Below the pieces are notes generated by a model. The model had not been told where the DNA came from. It searched no databases and saw only the letters and a program-made list of their open reading frames with translations. A stretch of DNA of 64,000 nt from SIG480 sp045649265 (GTDB lineage: Bacteria; Bacillota; Clostridia; Oscillospirales; JAAYXM01): NCBI GenBank assembly GCA_045649265.1, contig JAZRPO010000006.1:12970-76969 (forward strand), read 5' to 3'. Position numbers and translations under genes: made by a program. How positions within the stretch are numbered: the stretch's first letter is position 1; each line of letters begins with the position of its first letter. Of this stretch, positions 53,200 to 61,453 are shown piece after piece.

Positions 53200-54291
53200 A
53201 TGAACAAAATAAAAATACGATATTCTTTAATGGTTTTCCTTTTCCTTTTTTTCTTTCTTTTACTCTTATTTTTTTCATCAACATCTTCAAAAGCTGTTAA
53301 AGATGCCATCACTCTTTGCGGAACGTCTGTTATTCCGTCGCTTTTCCCGTTTTTTGTTGTATCAAAGCTTATTATAAACCTCAGGATTTTAGAGCCTGTA
53401 TCCTTGTTCTTAAAGCGGATAATGCCACCCTTATTCTCGGTAAGCGGCAATGCTGCTCCGGCACTGCTTCTAGGAATTACAAGTGGTTATCCGATAGGAG
53501 CTGCAACCTGTTGCGAGCTGTATGAAAGCGGTGACATCAGCAGGCGTCAAGCAGAAAGACTTCTTTCATTCTGCAACAACTCAGGCCCTGCATTCATTAT
53601 AAGCGCAATCGGAATCTCTGTCTTCGGTTCTCTAAGGATAGGCATTGCCCTTTTCTTTCTGCATATTCTCTCTGCGCTTCTTGTTGGTTTTATTATGCGC
53701 CTTATTTCTCCTGTCAAAGTAAATAAAAACACCGTCTTAAAAAGAAAAGCGCAGCCTTCATTTTCTTTTGCTTTTACAGATGCCGTTTCCTCGGCGCTTG
53801 CGTCTTCGCTGAAAATCTCCGCATATATAGTGTTTTTTGCAGTTGTCGTCTCTCTGATAAAAGAAGTTGACATTTTTAGCTTGATTGGATTAAAAGGAAC
53901 AAACAAAGCAATAGCAGAAGCATCCCTTTGCGGAATGCTTGAAATTACCGCAGGTATTTATAAAATCTCAGAGCTTTTAACATTTAAAAAAGCCTTTGTT
54001 ATAAGCGCATTTTTTCTTGGTTGGGGCGGTATTTCCGTCCATTGTCAAGCGCTTAGCTATATTGCAAATAGCGACATCAATCCGAAAGAATATTTTCTCG
54101 GCAAGCTTCTGCATGGAATCACAAGTGGTTTTCTTGCATTTCTTTTAATTCACACGAGAGTTTTTCGCGATATTGGAGTTTCTGCACTTTTAAATGTCCA
54201 TTATAGCAAAAACCTCAATTTGATTATGCTTTTTTCATTAATTCTTGTTGCGTTCCTGATTTTTTTAAAAAAGGGGTGGAAAAAAACATAA
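53200..54291 (+). CDS. ylbJ: Sporulation integral membrane protein, YlbJ family
   Basis: 363 residues of nucleoside-recognition (Gate) type membrane protein with about eight to nine helices. Recognisable blocks are SVIPSLFPFFVVSKLI (about 45-60), GITSGYPIGAATCCELYESGDIS (about 92-114) and FCNNSGPAFIISAIG. In Bacillus YlbJ is made in the mother cell and needed for spore heat resistance. The ribosome site GGAGG is 13 bases before ATG, longer than usual, but there is no nearer in-frame start. Confidence 0.85.
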   Translation: MNKIKIRYSLMVFLFLFFFLLLLFFSSTSSKAVKDAITLCGTSVIPSLFPFFVVSKLIINLRILEPVSLFLKRIMPPLFSVSGNAAPALLLGITSGYPIGAATCCELYESGDISRRQAERLLSFCNNSGPAFIISAIGISVFGSLRIGIALFFLHILSALLVGFIMRLISPVKVNKNTVLKRKAQPSFSFAFTDAVSSALASSLKISAYIVFFAVVVSLIKEVDIFSLIGLKGTNKAIAEASLCGMLEITAGIYKISELLTFKKAFVISAFFLGWGGISVHCQALSYIANSDINPKEYFLGKLLHGITSGFLAFLLIHTRVFRDIGVSALLNVHYSKNLNLIMLFSLILVAFLIFLKKGWKKT

Positions 54292-54337
54292 ATATAGTGT
54301 ATATTAGATATATAGAATAGTGGAGGTGTCAGAGAAT

Positions 54338-54547
54338 ATGCTTTTTTCAAAGAATATTGAAAAGCGTTGTTTAGTATGTGCTCACAGCAAAAAAATCAAT
54401 GATGACGAGGCAATTTGCTCTCGACATGGCATTGTTTCTCTCGGATATAAATGCCGTCATTTTGACTATGATGCAACAAAGCGCATTCCACCCGAAGAAA
54501 CACTTCTTGAAAGCGGCACTTTTTCAGAAAAGGATTTTTTGCTTTAA
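54338..54547 (+). CDS. Small Cys4 protein, possible zinc ribbon
   Basis: 69 residues from ATG 54338 (GGAGGTG nine bases upstream; a GTG six codons earlier is part of the ribosome site). Cys11 and Cys14 in CLVC, Cys27 in ICSRHG, Cys39 in YKCRHF: a CxxC plus C-x11-C layout suited to one zinc. The C-terminus is acidic. The pattern 'rCxxC...aiCxkhGiv...kCrkFkYDplkR' is common in short clostridial proteins of unknown function. It follows the YlbJ-like gene by 46 bases. Confidence 0.75.
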   Translation: MLFSKNIEKRCLVCAHSKKINDDEAICSRHGIVSLGYKCRHFDYDATKRIPPEETLLESGTFSEKDFLL

Positions 54548-54597
54548 TTTTCCAATAATAATCCATCCGTATAACGGGTGGTATTTCATTGTTACAC

Positions 54598-54637
54598 AAA
54601 TACAGCGCATAGCCAATAACGGCTATGCGCTGTATTT
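54598..54637 (+). terminator. Terminator after the Cys4 protein gene
   Basis: A 17-bp perfect stem (AAATACAGCGCATAGCC and complement) with a 6-base loop, ending in a TTTTTA run. Confidence 0.92.
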
Positions 54638-54665
54638 TTATGGTGCCTTTAGGCGTGGAAATAAT

Positions 54666-54684
54666 CCCCCAGTTATACTGGGGG
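54666..54684. repeat. Left-end hairpin of the IS element
   Basis: CCCCCAGT, loop TAT, ACTGGGGG: an 8-bp perfect stem. IS200/IS605 transposases recognise such imperfect palindromes in single-stranded DNA. Confidence 0.65.
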
Positions 54685-54706
54685 AAGAAAAAAGCTTTAG
54701 CAAGAG

Positions 54707-54773
54707 AAAAACCTCCATGATAAAATAGTAGTGGTTTGGCGACCGCATTACTAAAAATATCATGGAGGTTTTT
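54707..54773 (+). promoter_or_regulatory. Inverted repeat that can hide the transposase ribosome site
   Basis: A perfect 16-bp pair: AAAAACCTCCATGATA (54707-54722) and its complement (54758-54773). The right arm contains GGAGG (54764-54768), the ribosome site of tnpA. In the mRNA the site would be buried in the stem, the known way that IS200 keeps its transposase low. Confidence 0.75.
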
Positions 54774-54779
54774 AAACAA

Positions 54780-55262
54780 ATGAAGAAAACGACAAATGAA
54801 ATAAAGAGAACAGCACATTCAAGTTACAGATGCCAGTATCACATAGTGTTTGCACCAAAATATCGTAGAAAAGAAATATTTGGGAAACTGAGAAAAGATG
54901 TAGGAGAAATACTAAGAAAACTGTGCGAACAAAAAGGGGTAGAAATAATAGAAGCAGAAACATGTATAGATCATATACATATGTTGGTGACAATACCACC
55001 ATACATAAGTGTAGCACAATTTATGGGGTTTCTCAAGGGAAAAAGCTCGTTGATGATATTTGACAGACATGCAAATCTGAAATACAAATATGGGAGCAGA
55101 AATTTTTGGTGCAGAGGATATTATGTCGATACGGTAGGAAAGAATAAGAAAATAATATCAGAGTACATAAGGAATCAACTTGAGGAAGATTATGCAACAG
55201 ATCAAATAAGCATAAAAGAGTACACAGACCCGTTCACGGGTGCTAAGAATAGTAAGGCATAA
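54780..55262 (+). CDS. tnpA: IS200/IS605 family transposase TnpA
   Basis: 160 residues. HUH pair His65 and His67 in CIDHIHMLV and nucleophile Tyr129 in SEYIRNQLEEDYATDQ, the signature of Y1 transposases that cut and join single-stranded DNA. ATG 54780 is 11 bases after GGAGG; an ATG at 54762 overlaps that site and is less likely. Codon use differs from the neighbours, with many ATA isoleucine and AGA arginine codons, which points to recent transfer. Length and motifs are intact, so it may be active. Confidence 0.95.
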   Translation: MKKTTNEIKRTAHSSYRCQYHIVFAPKYRRKEIFGKLRKDVGEILRKLCEQKGVEIIEAETCIDHIHMLVTIPPYISVAQFMGFLKGKSSLMIFDRHANLKYKYGSRNFWCRGYYVDTVGKNKKIISEYIRNQLEEDYATDQISIKEYTDPFTGAKNSKA

Positions 55263-55268
55263 AAAAGA

Positions 55269-55288
55269 CAGCCGCACGTGAGCGGCTG
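55269..55288. repeat. Hairpin directly after tnpA
   Basis: CAGCCGC, 6-base loop, GCGGCTG. No T-tract follows, so it is probably a structural part of the IS right end rather than a terminator. Confidence 0.5.
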
Positions 55289-55323
55289 CCTGAAATTGTA
55301 ATGCGGTGCCAAGCTTTCGATGC

Positions 55324-55392
55324 CCCTTGTAGGGGTTGAGCCCGTATTAGCCCCTTCTAGGGGCTGTGCAAACCACCAGTTTACTGGTGGTT
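55324..55392. repeat. Three consecutive hairpins at the IS right end
   Basis: CCCCT-TGT-AGGGG (55324-55335 area), AGCCCCT-TCT-AGGGGCT (55349-55365) and AACCACCAGT-TT-ACTGGTGGTT (55371-55392). The first two are near copies of each other. The third shares the CCAGT/ACTGG core with the left-end hairpin and lies 17 bases past the tsf stop, where it might also end tsf transcription. Confidence 0.65.
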
Positions 55393-55408
55393 ATGATTTT
55401 TGAGAAGT

Positions 55409-56320
55409 TTACTTCATCATGCTTGCAACTTCTTCTGCGAAGTTGTCTTCACGCTTCTCTAAACCTTCGCCCTTTTCAAAGCGAACAAACTTTGTGAGCT
55501 TAATCTCACCGCCGAGCTCCTTTGCAACGTTCGCAACGTGCTGAGCAACGGAAATCTTATCGCCCTGGACATACTCCTGTTCGAGGAGACAGTTCTCAGC
55601 GTAGAATTTCTTGATACGGCCCATAACCATCTTCTCAGCAACAGCCTGCGGCTTACCCTCGTTGATAGCCTGAGCTGTGAGGATTTCCTTTTCTTTTGCA
55701 AGAATATCTTCCGGAACCTCGGAGCTTGTAAGCCATGACGGGCTCATAGCAGCTATCTGCATTGCAACTCCACGGCCGAGAGCTGCGATTTCGTCTTTGC
55801 CCTTAATGTTGTCAGAAACTTCCATATTGAGGAGAACACCGATTTTTCCGCCCATATGCATATAGGTAACGTTAACTCCGCCTTCGCAGATTTCGAAACG
55901 ACGGATTTTGATGTTTTCGCCAATTGTAAGAATTTTCTCCTGAAGAGCTTCGGCAACTGTAAGATCAGAGCCTGCGCACTTGCAAGCAGAAAGAGCCTCG
56001 ACATCAGCCGGCTTATTTACAAGGATTGTTTCTGCAACGTCTGCTGCAAACTTCTGGAAATCAGCGTTCTTTGCAACAAAGTCTGTTTCACTGTTGATTT
56101 CAACAACAACGCCCGCATCTGCGTTTGCTATGCCGTAAACCATACCCTCAGCGGCAATTCTGCCTGCCTTCTTTGCAGCAGCAGCAAGGCCCTTCTCACG
56201 GAGAAACTCCATTGCCTTTTCCATATCGCCATCAGAGGAAGCAAGAGCCTTCTTGCAGTCCATCATACCTGCGCCCGTGGATTCACGAAGCGCTTTAACA
56301 TCAGCAGCTGTAAAAGCCAT
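55409..56320 (-). CDS. tsf: Elongation factor Ts
   Basis: 303 residues. N-terminal UBA-like domain (ADVKALRESTGAGMMDCKKAL), the TDFVAKN signature (about 80) and the dimerisation/core region. Exchanges GDP for GTP on EF-Tu. 27 bases after rpsB, AAGGAG nine bases before ATG. Its 3' flank is now formed by the IS element. Confidence 0.98.
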   Translation of the reverse strand: MAFTAADVKALRESTGAGMMDCKKALASSDGDMEKAMEFLREKGLAAAAKKAGRIAAEGMVYGIANADAGVVVEINSETDFVAKNADFQKFAADVAETILVNKPADVEALSACKCAGSDLTVAEALQEKILTIGENIKIRRFEICEGGVNVTYMHMGGKIGVLLNMEVSDNIKGKDEIAALGRGVAMQIAAMSPSWLTSSEVPEDILAKEKEILTAQAINEGKPQAVAEKMVMGRIKKFYAENCLLEQEYVQGDKISVAQHVANVAKELGGEIKLTKFVRFEKGEGLEKREDNFAEEVASMMK

Positions 56321-56347
56321 AATGTAACACTCCTTATATATTTAAAA

Positions 56348-57100
56348 TTATTCCTGCTCTGCCTGAGCTTCTTCAACAGGAGCTTCGCTTGTTTCAGAAG
56401 CAGCATCCTCCTGGACGCCCTGGCGAGCTTCAACAACAGCGTTTGCAATTGTCTGAGAAATGAGCTTGATAGCACGGATAGCATCATCGTTACCCGGGAT
56501 AACATAATCAACTTCCTCAGGGTCGCAGTTTGTATCAACAATAGCGATAACCGGAATGCCGAGCCTGCGGGCTTCCGCAATAGCGTTGCGCTCCTTGCGC
56601 GGGTCAACAATAAACATTGCGCCCGGGAGCTTGTTCATTTCCTTAACACCGCCAAGATATTTCTCAAGCTTTGCAATTTCAGCCTGAAGCTTAATAACTT
56701 CCTTCTTGAGGAGAAGATCGAATGTGCCGTCTTCTTCCATCTTTTTGAGCTGGTTGAGGCGGTCAATACGGCGGCGCATTGTCTTGAAGTTTGTAAGCAT
56801 ACCACCGAGCCAACGAGCGTTAACATAGTACATACCTACTCGCTCAGCTTCTTCTTTGATCGCTTCCTGAGCCTGCTTCTTTGTACCTACGAAAAGAATG
56901 CTCTTGCCTTCTGCTGCGATATCGCGCGCAAAGAAATAAGCCTCTTCAAGCTTCTTAACGGTCTTCTGCAAGTCGATGATGTAGATACCGTTACGCTCCG
57001 TGAAAATGTACGGAGCCATTTTGGGGTTCCAGCGTCTTGTCTGATGTCCGAAATGAACACCTGCTTCAAGAAGCTGCTTCATTGAGATTACCTGTGACAT
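56348..57100 (-). CDS. rpsB: 30S ribosomal protein S2
   Basis: 250 residues from ATG 57100 (AAGGAGG eight bases upstream; an in-frame start 11 codons earlier lies before this site). Conserved LLEAGVHFGHQTRRWNPKM (about 9-27) and the NKLPGAMFIVDP region. The C-terminus is Glu/Ala-rich. First gene of rpsB-tsf. A leader of about 100 bases may carry an autoregulatory structure, not resolved here. Confidence 0.98.
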   Translation of the reverse strand: MSQVISMKQLLEAGVHFGHQTRRWNPKMAPYIFTERNGIYIIDLQKTVKKLEEAYFFARDIAAEGKSILFVGTKKQAQEAIKEEAERVGMYYVNARWLGGMLTNFKTMRRRIDRLNQLKKMEEDGTFDLLLKKEVIKLQAEIAKLEKYLGGVKEMNKLPGAMFIVDPRKERNAIAEARRLGIPVIAIVDTNCDPEEVDYVIPGNDDAIRAIKLISQTIANAVVEARQGVQEDAASETSEAPVEEAQAEQE

Positions 57101-57204
57101 TAGTTTTTCCTCCTTCTGTTTTAACCGCCACATTCTTCATTCTACCCCGCAATCTTTCGACACAGAAGCGAGAAAGTCTGAATGTGTGAGTTTTTTACCG
57201 AAAT

Positions 57205-57233
57205 ATACTATCACATTTCTTTTGCTTTTGCAA
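57205..57233 (-). promoter_or_regulatory. Promoter of rpsB-tsf
   Basis: TTGCAA (57233-57228), 17 bases with TGA before the -10, TAGTAT (57210-57205). A strong extended-type promoter. Confidence 0.8.
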
Positions 57234-57248
57234 GTCTTTTTTTATAAT

Positions 57249-57530
57249 TTATTTCAGGAAAAACCCCGTTTTTCTGTTTGAGCAGGTCGGTTCTATGACG
57301 TAATCGACCAAAATGATGTCATCTCCGATTTTGCGTATGGAGTCCCAAGGGATTATGAAATCACTGTTTTTTGAGAAAAGTGACGAAAATTTCCCCTGAC
57401 AATGAACTATGAGAGAAACTATTTTCCCGCATGAGCAGTCGACCTCGACATCGTTTACATAGCCGTACCTTGTTCCGTCACAGACATTTATTACTTCCTT
57501 ACAGCTGAGGTCCGTTATTCTGGTTTTCAT
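57249..57530 (-). CDS. YlmC/YmxH family sporulation protein (PRC-barrel)
   Basis: 93 residues from ATG 57530 (GAGGAGAG five bases upstream). PRC-barrel-like fold with KTRITDLSCKEVINVCDGTRYGYVNDVEVD (shown in part: DLSCKEVINVCDGTRYG) and the second half IIPWDSIRKIGDDIILVD. The family is found in spore formers and sits near sporulation genes; its role is unknown. Divergent from the class A PBP gene. Confidence 0.85.
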   Translation of the reverse strand: MKTRITDLSCKEVINVCDGTRYGYVNDVEVDCSCGKIVSLIVHCQGKFSSLFSKNSDFIIPWDSIRKIGDDIILVDYVIEPTCSNRKTGFFLK

Positions 57531-57553
57531 AAAAACTCTCCTCTGACAAAATT

Positions 57554-57583
57554 TTGATAGCTTTTTTGCCAAAGATATATTAT
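57554..57583 (+). promoter_or_regulatory. Promoter of the class A PBP gene
   Basis: TTGATA (57554-57559), 18 bases, TATTAT (57578-57583), about 30 bases before the GGAGGTG ribosome site. Confidence 0.65.
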
Positions 57584-57625
57584 AATATATCTTGATGTAT
57601 TATATGTGCACGGAGGTGTTTTATC

Positions 57626-60091
57626 TTGACGGAAAATAATAAGCATTCAGACACCAAGAAAAAACCGAATAAGTTCTTTTCATCAAACACATGGTTTCTT
57701 CTTCGTACTGCCCTTCTCATTCTGGTGTGCACAGTCGGAATCTGTATGATTGTGTTTGTTGGATATATGTTTTCGCTTGATTCGAGAGTTGATATTGAAG
57801 TTGAGGCTATGAAGCTCAATTACTCTTCTATAGTTTATTACCTCGACGAAAACGGAAATGAACACGAGTTTGAGCGCCTTTATGACTCTCAGAACAGAAC
57901 CTGGGTCGACCTTGAAGATATGCCTGTGCATCTTAAAAATGCGGCAATCGCCATTGAGGACCACCGTTTTGAAAAGCATCATGGTGTTGACTGGACCAGA
58001 ACGCTCTCAGCAAGCGCAAACCTGTTCTTTAAGTTTAAGAGCGATTACGGTGCATCTACCATCACTCAACAGCTTGTTAAAAACCTTACCGGCGATAATC
58101 AGGATTCCGTGAAGCGAAAGCTTCAGGAAATAATGCGTGCCCTATACCTTGAACGTCACTACAACAAGGATACGATTATCGAGATGTACCTAAACACCAT
58201 TTACCTCGGCGAAGGATGTTACGGTGTCGGTACTGCCGCTCAGACGTATTACGGAAAGAATGTATCAGAGCTTAGTATTGCAGAATCTGCTGCACTTGTG
58301 GGAATAACGAACCTCCCTACATATTATAACCCCTATATTAATCCGGATAACAACAAGGACCGCAGAACAACAATTATAAACAGAATGTATGAGCTTGATA
58401 TGATTTCCAAGGAGGAAAGGGATGCGGCAAATGCGGAAGAACTCGTCTTCAACACAGAAAAGCGTAAGAGTGCCGCTACAGCCGTCCAATCATACTTTGT
58501 TGACCAGATTATTGAGGATTTAATTGATGACCTGGTGGAAGAACGCGGTTATTCAGAAAACGTTGCTGTCAGAACCATATATTCAGGTGGATTAAAAATA
58601 TATGCTACCGTTAACCCGAAAATACAGGCTGAAATGGATAAAATCTTTGAAAACGAGAGTGTTTTCCCGAAATATAGTGGAAAAGTACAGCCTGAGTGTG
58701 CAATGATTATGCTTGATCCCGAAAACGGCGATGTTGTTGCAATGCGCGGCGGACGTGGAGTAAAAACAGGCGCCCGCATTCTCAACCGTGCAACACAGAC
58801 CAAGAGGCCTCCCGGCTCTTCAATTAAGCCAATATCAGTTTATGCACCTGCTATTGAATACGGAATTATTACGCCGTTTTCCGTAGAAGATGATGCACCT
58901 ATAAGTGTTTTAAACGACGGCGCCTATCCCAAGAACGAAACAAGAACCTATTCAGGCCGAATAACAATCAATGAGGCCGTTAAGCAGTCTATCAACACAG
59001 TTTCAATGCGGACTCTCGAAAAGCTCTCCATTGAGCGTTCTTATAACTTCCTGACTGCAAATCTGGGTGTTACCTCTCTTTCAAAAAAGGGTGACCAGAA
59101 CCTTGCCCCGCTTTCTCTCGGTCAGCTTACAAACGGCATTACCGCACTCGAAATGGCTGCAGCATATGTCCCTTTTGCAAATGGCGGCACATACTACGAA
59201 CCGCGCACGTATACAAAGGTGCTCGACAGTGACGGAAATGTTATTTTGGAAAAGGAAGTGCACTCGACAAAGGCAATGAGCAAAAAAACCGCTACTTATA
59301 TAAGTTATATGCTTCAAAACGTAGTTACCGGTGGAACGGGAACATATGCCAAGCTCGACCGTGGTATGCCTGCTGCGGCAAAAACCGGAACCTCCAACAA
59401 TGATGAGGACCGTTGGTTTGTCGGATTCACTCCTTATTATGTCGGTGCAGCCTGGTTTGGTTATGACCAGCCGAAATATATTTCAAAATCACTTTCTCCT
59501 GCCCTGACAGTCTGGAAGCGTGTTATGAACGCAGCTCATGCTGAACTCCCTGTGAAAAATTTTGACAATGACAGCGATTTTCAATTTGTAAATGTCTGCT
59601 CATGCAGTGGCCTGCTTCCGTCTGAGGCTTGTGCTCTTGACCCGCGTGGCTCAAAGATTGTAGCCGGATATTTCCACAAGGATGATGTCCCGACAGAAAC
59701 CTGTGGCGTTCATTTCCTAATTGACATTGACACTACAACAAATATGCTTGCCTCCGATTTCTGCCCCACAGCAAACCGAAAAACCATCGCTCTGATGGAT
59801 ATTCAGCGCACCTTCCCTCTTTCCGGTATTATCGTTGATGATGAGCAGTATACTATTCACAAAGAAGAACCAGCAAAAGGTCACTTCTTCTTTGAAACCG
59901 GAGTTGAAAAGCCTATCAATTCTGTCTGCCCGCTTCATACATTCGACATAACAGAGGTTTCGCCTTCTCAACCCGAAGATGATGAAATCTCTCCTTCCTC
60001 TGATTATACGAACGAAGAGCTCCCCGAATCACAAGAAACAGAAAACCCTTCTGATTCCGGAGTTGACGAAAATGCAAACGAAGATCAATAA
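57626..60091 (+). CDS. Class A penicillin-binding protein (PBP1A type)
   Basis: 821 residues, TTG start seven bases after GGAGGTG. One membrane helix (about 30-52). GT51 glycosyltransferase with EDHRFEKHHGVDW (about 111-123) and GASTITQQLVKNL. Transpeptidase with SxxK in PPGSSIKP (about 393), SxN in QSIN and KTGTS (about 590). It polymerises and cross-links peptidoglycan outside the membrane. The last 45 residues or so are acidic and Pro/Ser-rich, probably disordered. First gene of an operon with the THUMP methyltransferase. Confidence 0.96.
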   Translation: MTENNKHSDTKKKPNKFFSSNTWFLLRTALLILVCTVGICMIVFVGYMFSLDSRVDIEVEAMKLNYSSIVYYLDENGNEHEFERLYDSQNRTWVDLEDMPVHLKNAAIAIEDHRFEKHHGVDWTRTLSASANLFFKFKSDYGASTITQQLVKNLTGDNQDSVKRKLQEIMRALYLERHYNKDTIIEMYLNTIYLGEGCYGVGTAAQTYYGKNVSELSIAESAALVGITNLPTYYNPYINPDNNKDRRTTIINRMYELDMISKEERDAANAEELVFNTEKRKSAATAVQSYFVDQIIEDLIDDLVEERGYSENVAVRTIYSGGLKIYATVNPKIQAEMDKIFENESVFPKYSGKVQPECAMIMLDPENGDVVAMRGGRGVKTGARILNRATQTKRPPGSSIKPISVYAPAIEYGIITPFSVEDDAPISVLNDGAYPKNETRTYSGRITINEAVKQSINTVSMRTLEKLSIERSYNFLTANLGVTSLSKKGDQNLAPLSLGQLTNGITALEMAAAYVPFANGGTYYEPRTYTKVLDSDGNVILEKEVHSTKAMSKKTATYISYMLQNVVTGGTGTYAKLDRGMPAAAKTGTSNNDEDRWFVGFTPYYVGAAWFGYDQPKYISKSLSPALTVWKRVMNAAHAELPVKNFDNDSDFQFVNVCSCSGLLPSEACALDPRGSKIVAGYFHKDDVPTETCGVHFLIDIDTTTNMLASDFCPTANRKTIALMDIQRTFPLSGIIVDDEQYTIHKEEPAKGHFFFETGVEKPINSVCPLHTFDITEVSPSQPEDDEISPSSDYTNEELPESQETENPSDSGVDENANEDQ

Positions 60092-60109
60092 TTTCCGGAG
60101 AGATAAACT

Positions 60110-61228
60110 ATGAACAACTTTACCTTTTGCGTTCCGACACTTTTTGGTCTGGAAGGAATCGTTTCAAAAGAACTTTCACACTTGAATTTTGAGAATGTTA
60201 AAGCTGAAAACGGAAAAGTAACTTTCTCCGGTACGCTCTCAGATATGGCTCTTGCAAATCTTTGGCTCCGTACCGGAGAGAGAGTTCTTCTTGTTGTCGG
60301 AACTTTTAAAGCCACTACATTCACTGAGCTTTTTGAGGGTGTAAAAGCTCTCCCTTGGGAAAACTTTATCCCGAAAGACGGTGCTTTTCCAGTCAAAGGT
60401 CATAGCTTAAAATCCACTCTTTTCTCTGTTCCTGACTGCCAGAGCATCATTAAAAAAGCTATTGTTGAGCGATTAAAATCAAAATATTCGCTTTCCTGGT
60501 TTGAGGAAACCGGAGTTAAATACCAGATACAGTTTTCGATTATGAATGACATCGTCAATATTTATCTTGATACTACAGGCCCCGGCCTGCACAAGCGCGG
60601 ATACCGTGCTGTTTCAGGAATAGCTCCGTTGCGAGAAACCCTTGCTGCCGCATTGGTTTCCCTTTCCCGATATAGAGGGCGCGAGTTCTTCTGCGACCCG
60701 TTCTGTGGCTCAGGAACTATTCTCATTGAAGCTGCAATGATTGCCGAAAACCGTGCACCCGGCCTTTCAAGACGGTTTGCCGCAGAAGACTGGGCATTTT
60801 CGGATAAGAAAATCTGGCACTCTCACCGTGAGACTGCGAAAACAAAGATTTTCAAAAGAGATTTTGAGCTTTGGGGCGGCGATATTGACACTGCGGCTGT
60901 TTCACTTGCAAAAGCCAATGCGAAAAAGGCTGGAGTTCTGAACTACATTACCTTTGAAAAAGCTGATGCAACCCGCTTTAAACCTCGCCACAATACAGGA
61001 ATTTGTGTTACAAACCCACCTTATGGCGAGCGACTTATGGAAATTCGCGATGCGGAAAAACTCTATCGTGAATTTGGAAAGTCTATAAGCTATTCCTCAG
61101 GGTTTTCAAATTATATAATTACATCCCACCCTGAATTCGAGCGTTTTTTTGGAAAAAATGCAAAAAAACGCAGAAAATTGTATAACGGAATGATTAAATG
61201 CGAATTGTTTATGTACCCAAATTATTAA
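60110..61228 (+). CDS. THUMP-domain class I SAM-dependent RNA methyltransferase (RlmL/YpsC type)
   Basis: 372 residues. N-terminal ferredoxin-like and THUMP part (about 1-155), then methyltransferase with FCDPFCGSGTILIEAAMIA (about 197-215) and catalytic NPPYGERL (about 302-309). Members modify 23S rRNA guanines (N2-methylation); the exact site is not assignable. 18 bases after the PBP gene with GGAGAG upstream. Confidence 0.92.
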   Translation: MNNFTFCVPTLFGLEGIVSKELSHLNFENVKAENGKVTFSGTLSDMALANLWLRTGERVLLVVGTFKATTFTELFEGVKALPWENFIPKDGAFPVKGHSLKSTLFSVPDCQSIIKKAIVERLKSKYSLSWFEETGVKYQIQFSIMNDIVNIYLDTTGPGLHKRGYRAVSGIAPLRETLAAALVSLSRYRGREFFCDPFCGSGTILIEAAMIAENRAPGLSRRFAAEDWAFSDKKIWHSHRETAKTKIFKRDFELWGGDIDTAAVSLAKANAKKAGVLNYITFEKADATRFKPRHNTGICVTNPPYGERLMEIRDAEKLYREFGKSISYSSGFSNYIITSHPEFERFFGKNAKKRRKLYNGMIKCELFMYPNY

Positions 61229-61282
61229 CTATTTGTAAAAAACGTCATTTTGGAAGATTTTGAGAGAAAATAAAAGTATCAA

Positions 61283-61335
61283 GGAGTAAATTGAAGCTAT
61301 TTTGGTGTATTTTCGATTTACTCCATTTTTTTATG
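61283..61335 (+). terminator. Terminator before the groE operon
   Basis: GGAGTAAATTGAA pairs with TTCGATTTACTCC (one T-G pair) across a 16-base loop, followed by ATTTTTTTATGTTTTTT. Ends the PBP-methyltransferase operon. Confidence 0.8.
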
Positions 61336-61383
61336 TTTTTTCAAAAAACTACCATTTGCAGAAATTGAGAACTTCATTTATTA

Positions 61384-61389
61384 TATAAT
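61384..61389 (+). promoter_or_regulatory. -10 element of groES-groEL
   Basis: TATAAT seven bases before the CIRCE element, so transcription should start at or inside the operator. No good -35 is present at 16-18 bases. Confidence 0.6.
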
Positions 61390-61395
61390 ACATAG

Positions 61396-61422
61396 TTAGC
61401 ACTCTGACATCGAGAGTGCTAA
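61396..61422 (+). promoter_or_regulatory. CIRCE operator (HrcA binding site)
   Basis: TTAGCACTC, nine bases, GAGTGCTAA: a perfect match to the CIRCE inverted repeat. HrcA repression of groES-groEL, relieved by heat shock, follows from known family behaviour. hrcA itself is not in this window. Confidence 0.97.
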
Positions 61423-61453
61423 ATCGGATAAGTATTTTAGGAGGTACTACATC

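Larger units (their letters stand above)
54650..55400 (+). mobile_element. IS200/IS605-type insertion sequence (tnpA only)
   Basis: About 750 bases with no terminal inverted repeats but with subterminal hairpins at both sides: CCCCCAGT-TAT-ACTGGGGG on the left and AACCACCAGT-TT-ACTGGTGGTT on the right, which share the CCAGT/ACTGG core. The single transposase is of Y1 type and no tnpB is present. Exact ends cannot be set without an empty site. The element is inserted between the Cys4 gene's terminator and tsf and does not break a gene. Confidence 0.75.

Noticed and set aside
55856..57085. A 409-codon open frame on the plus strand
   Set aside because: It lies antisense to tsf and rpsB, has no ribosome site and resembles no protein; it is a shadow of two highly expressed genes.
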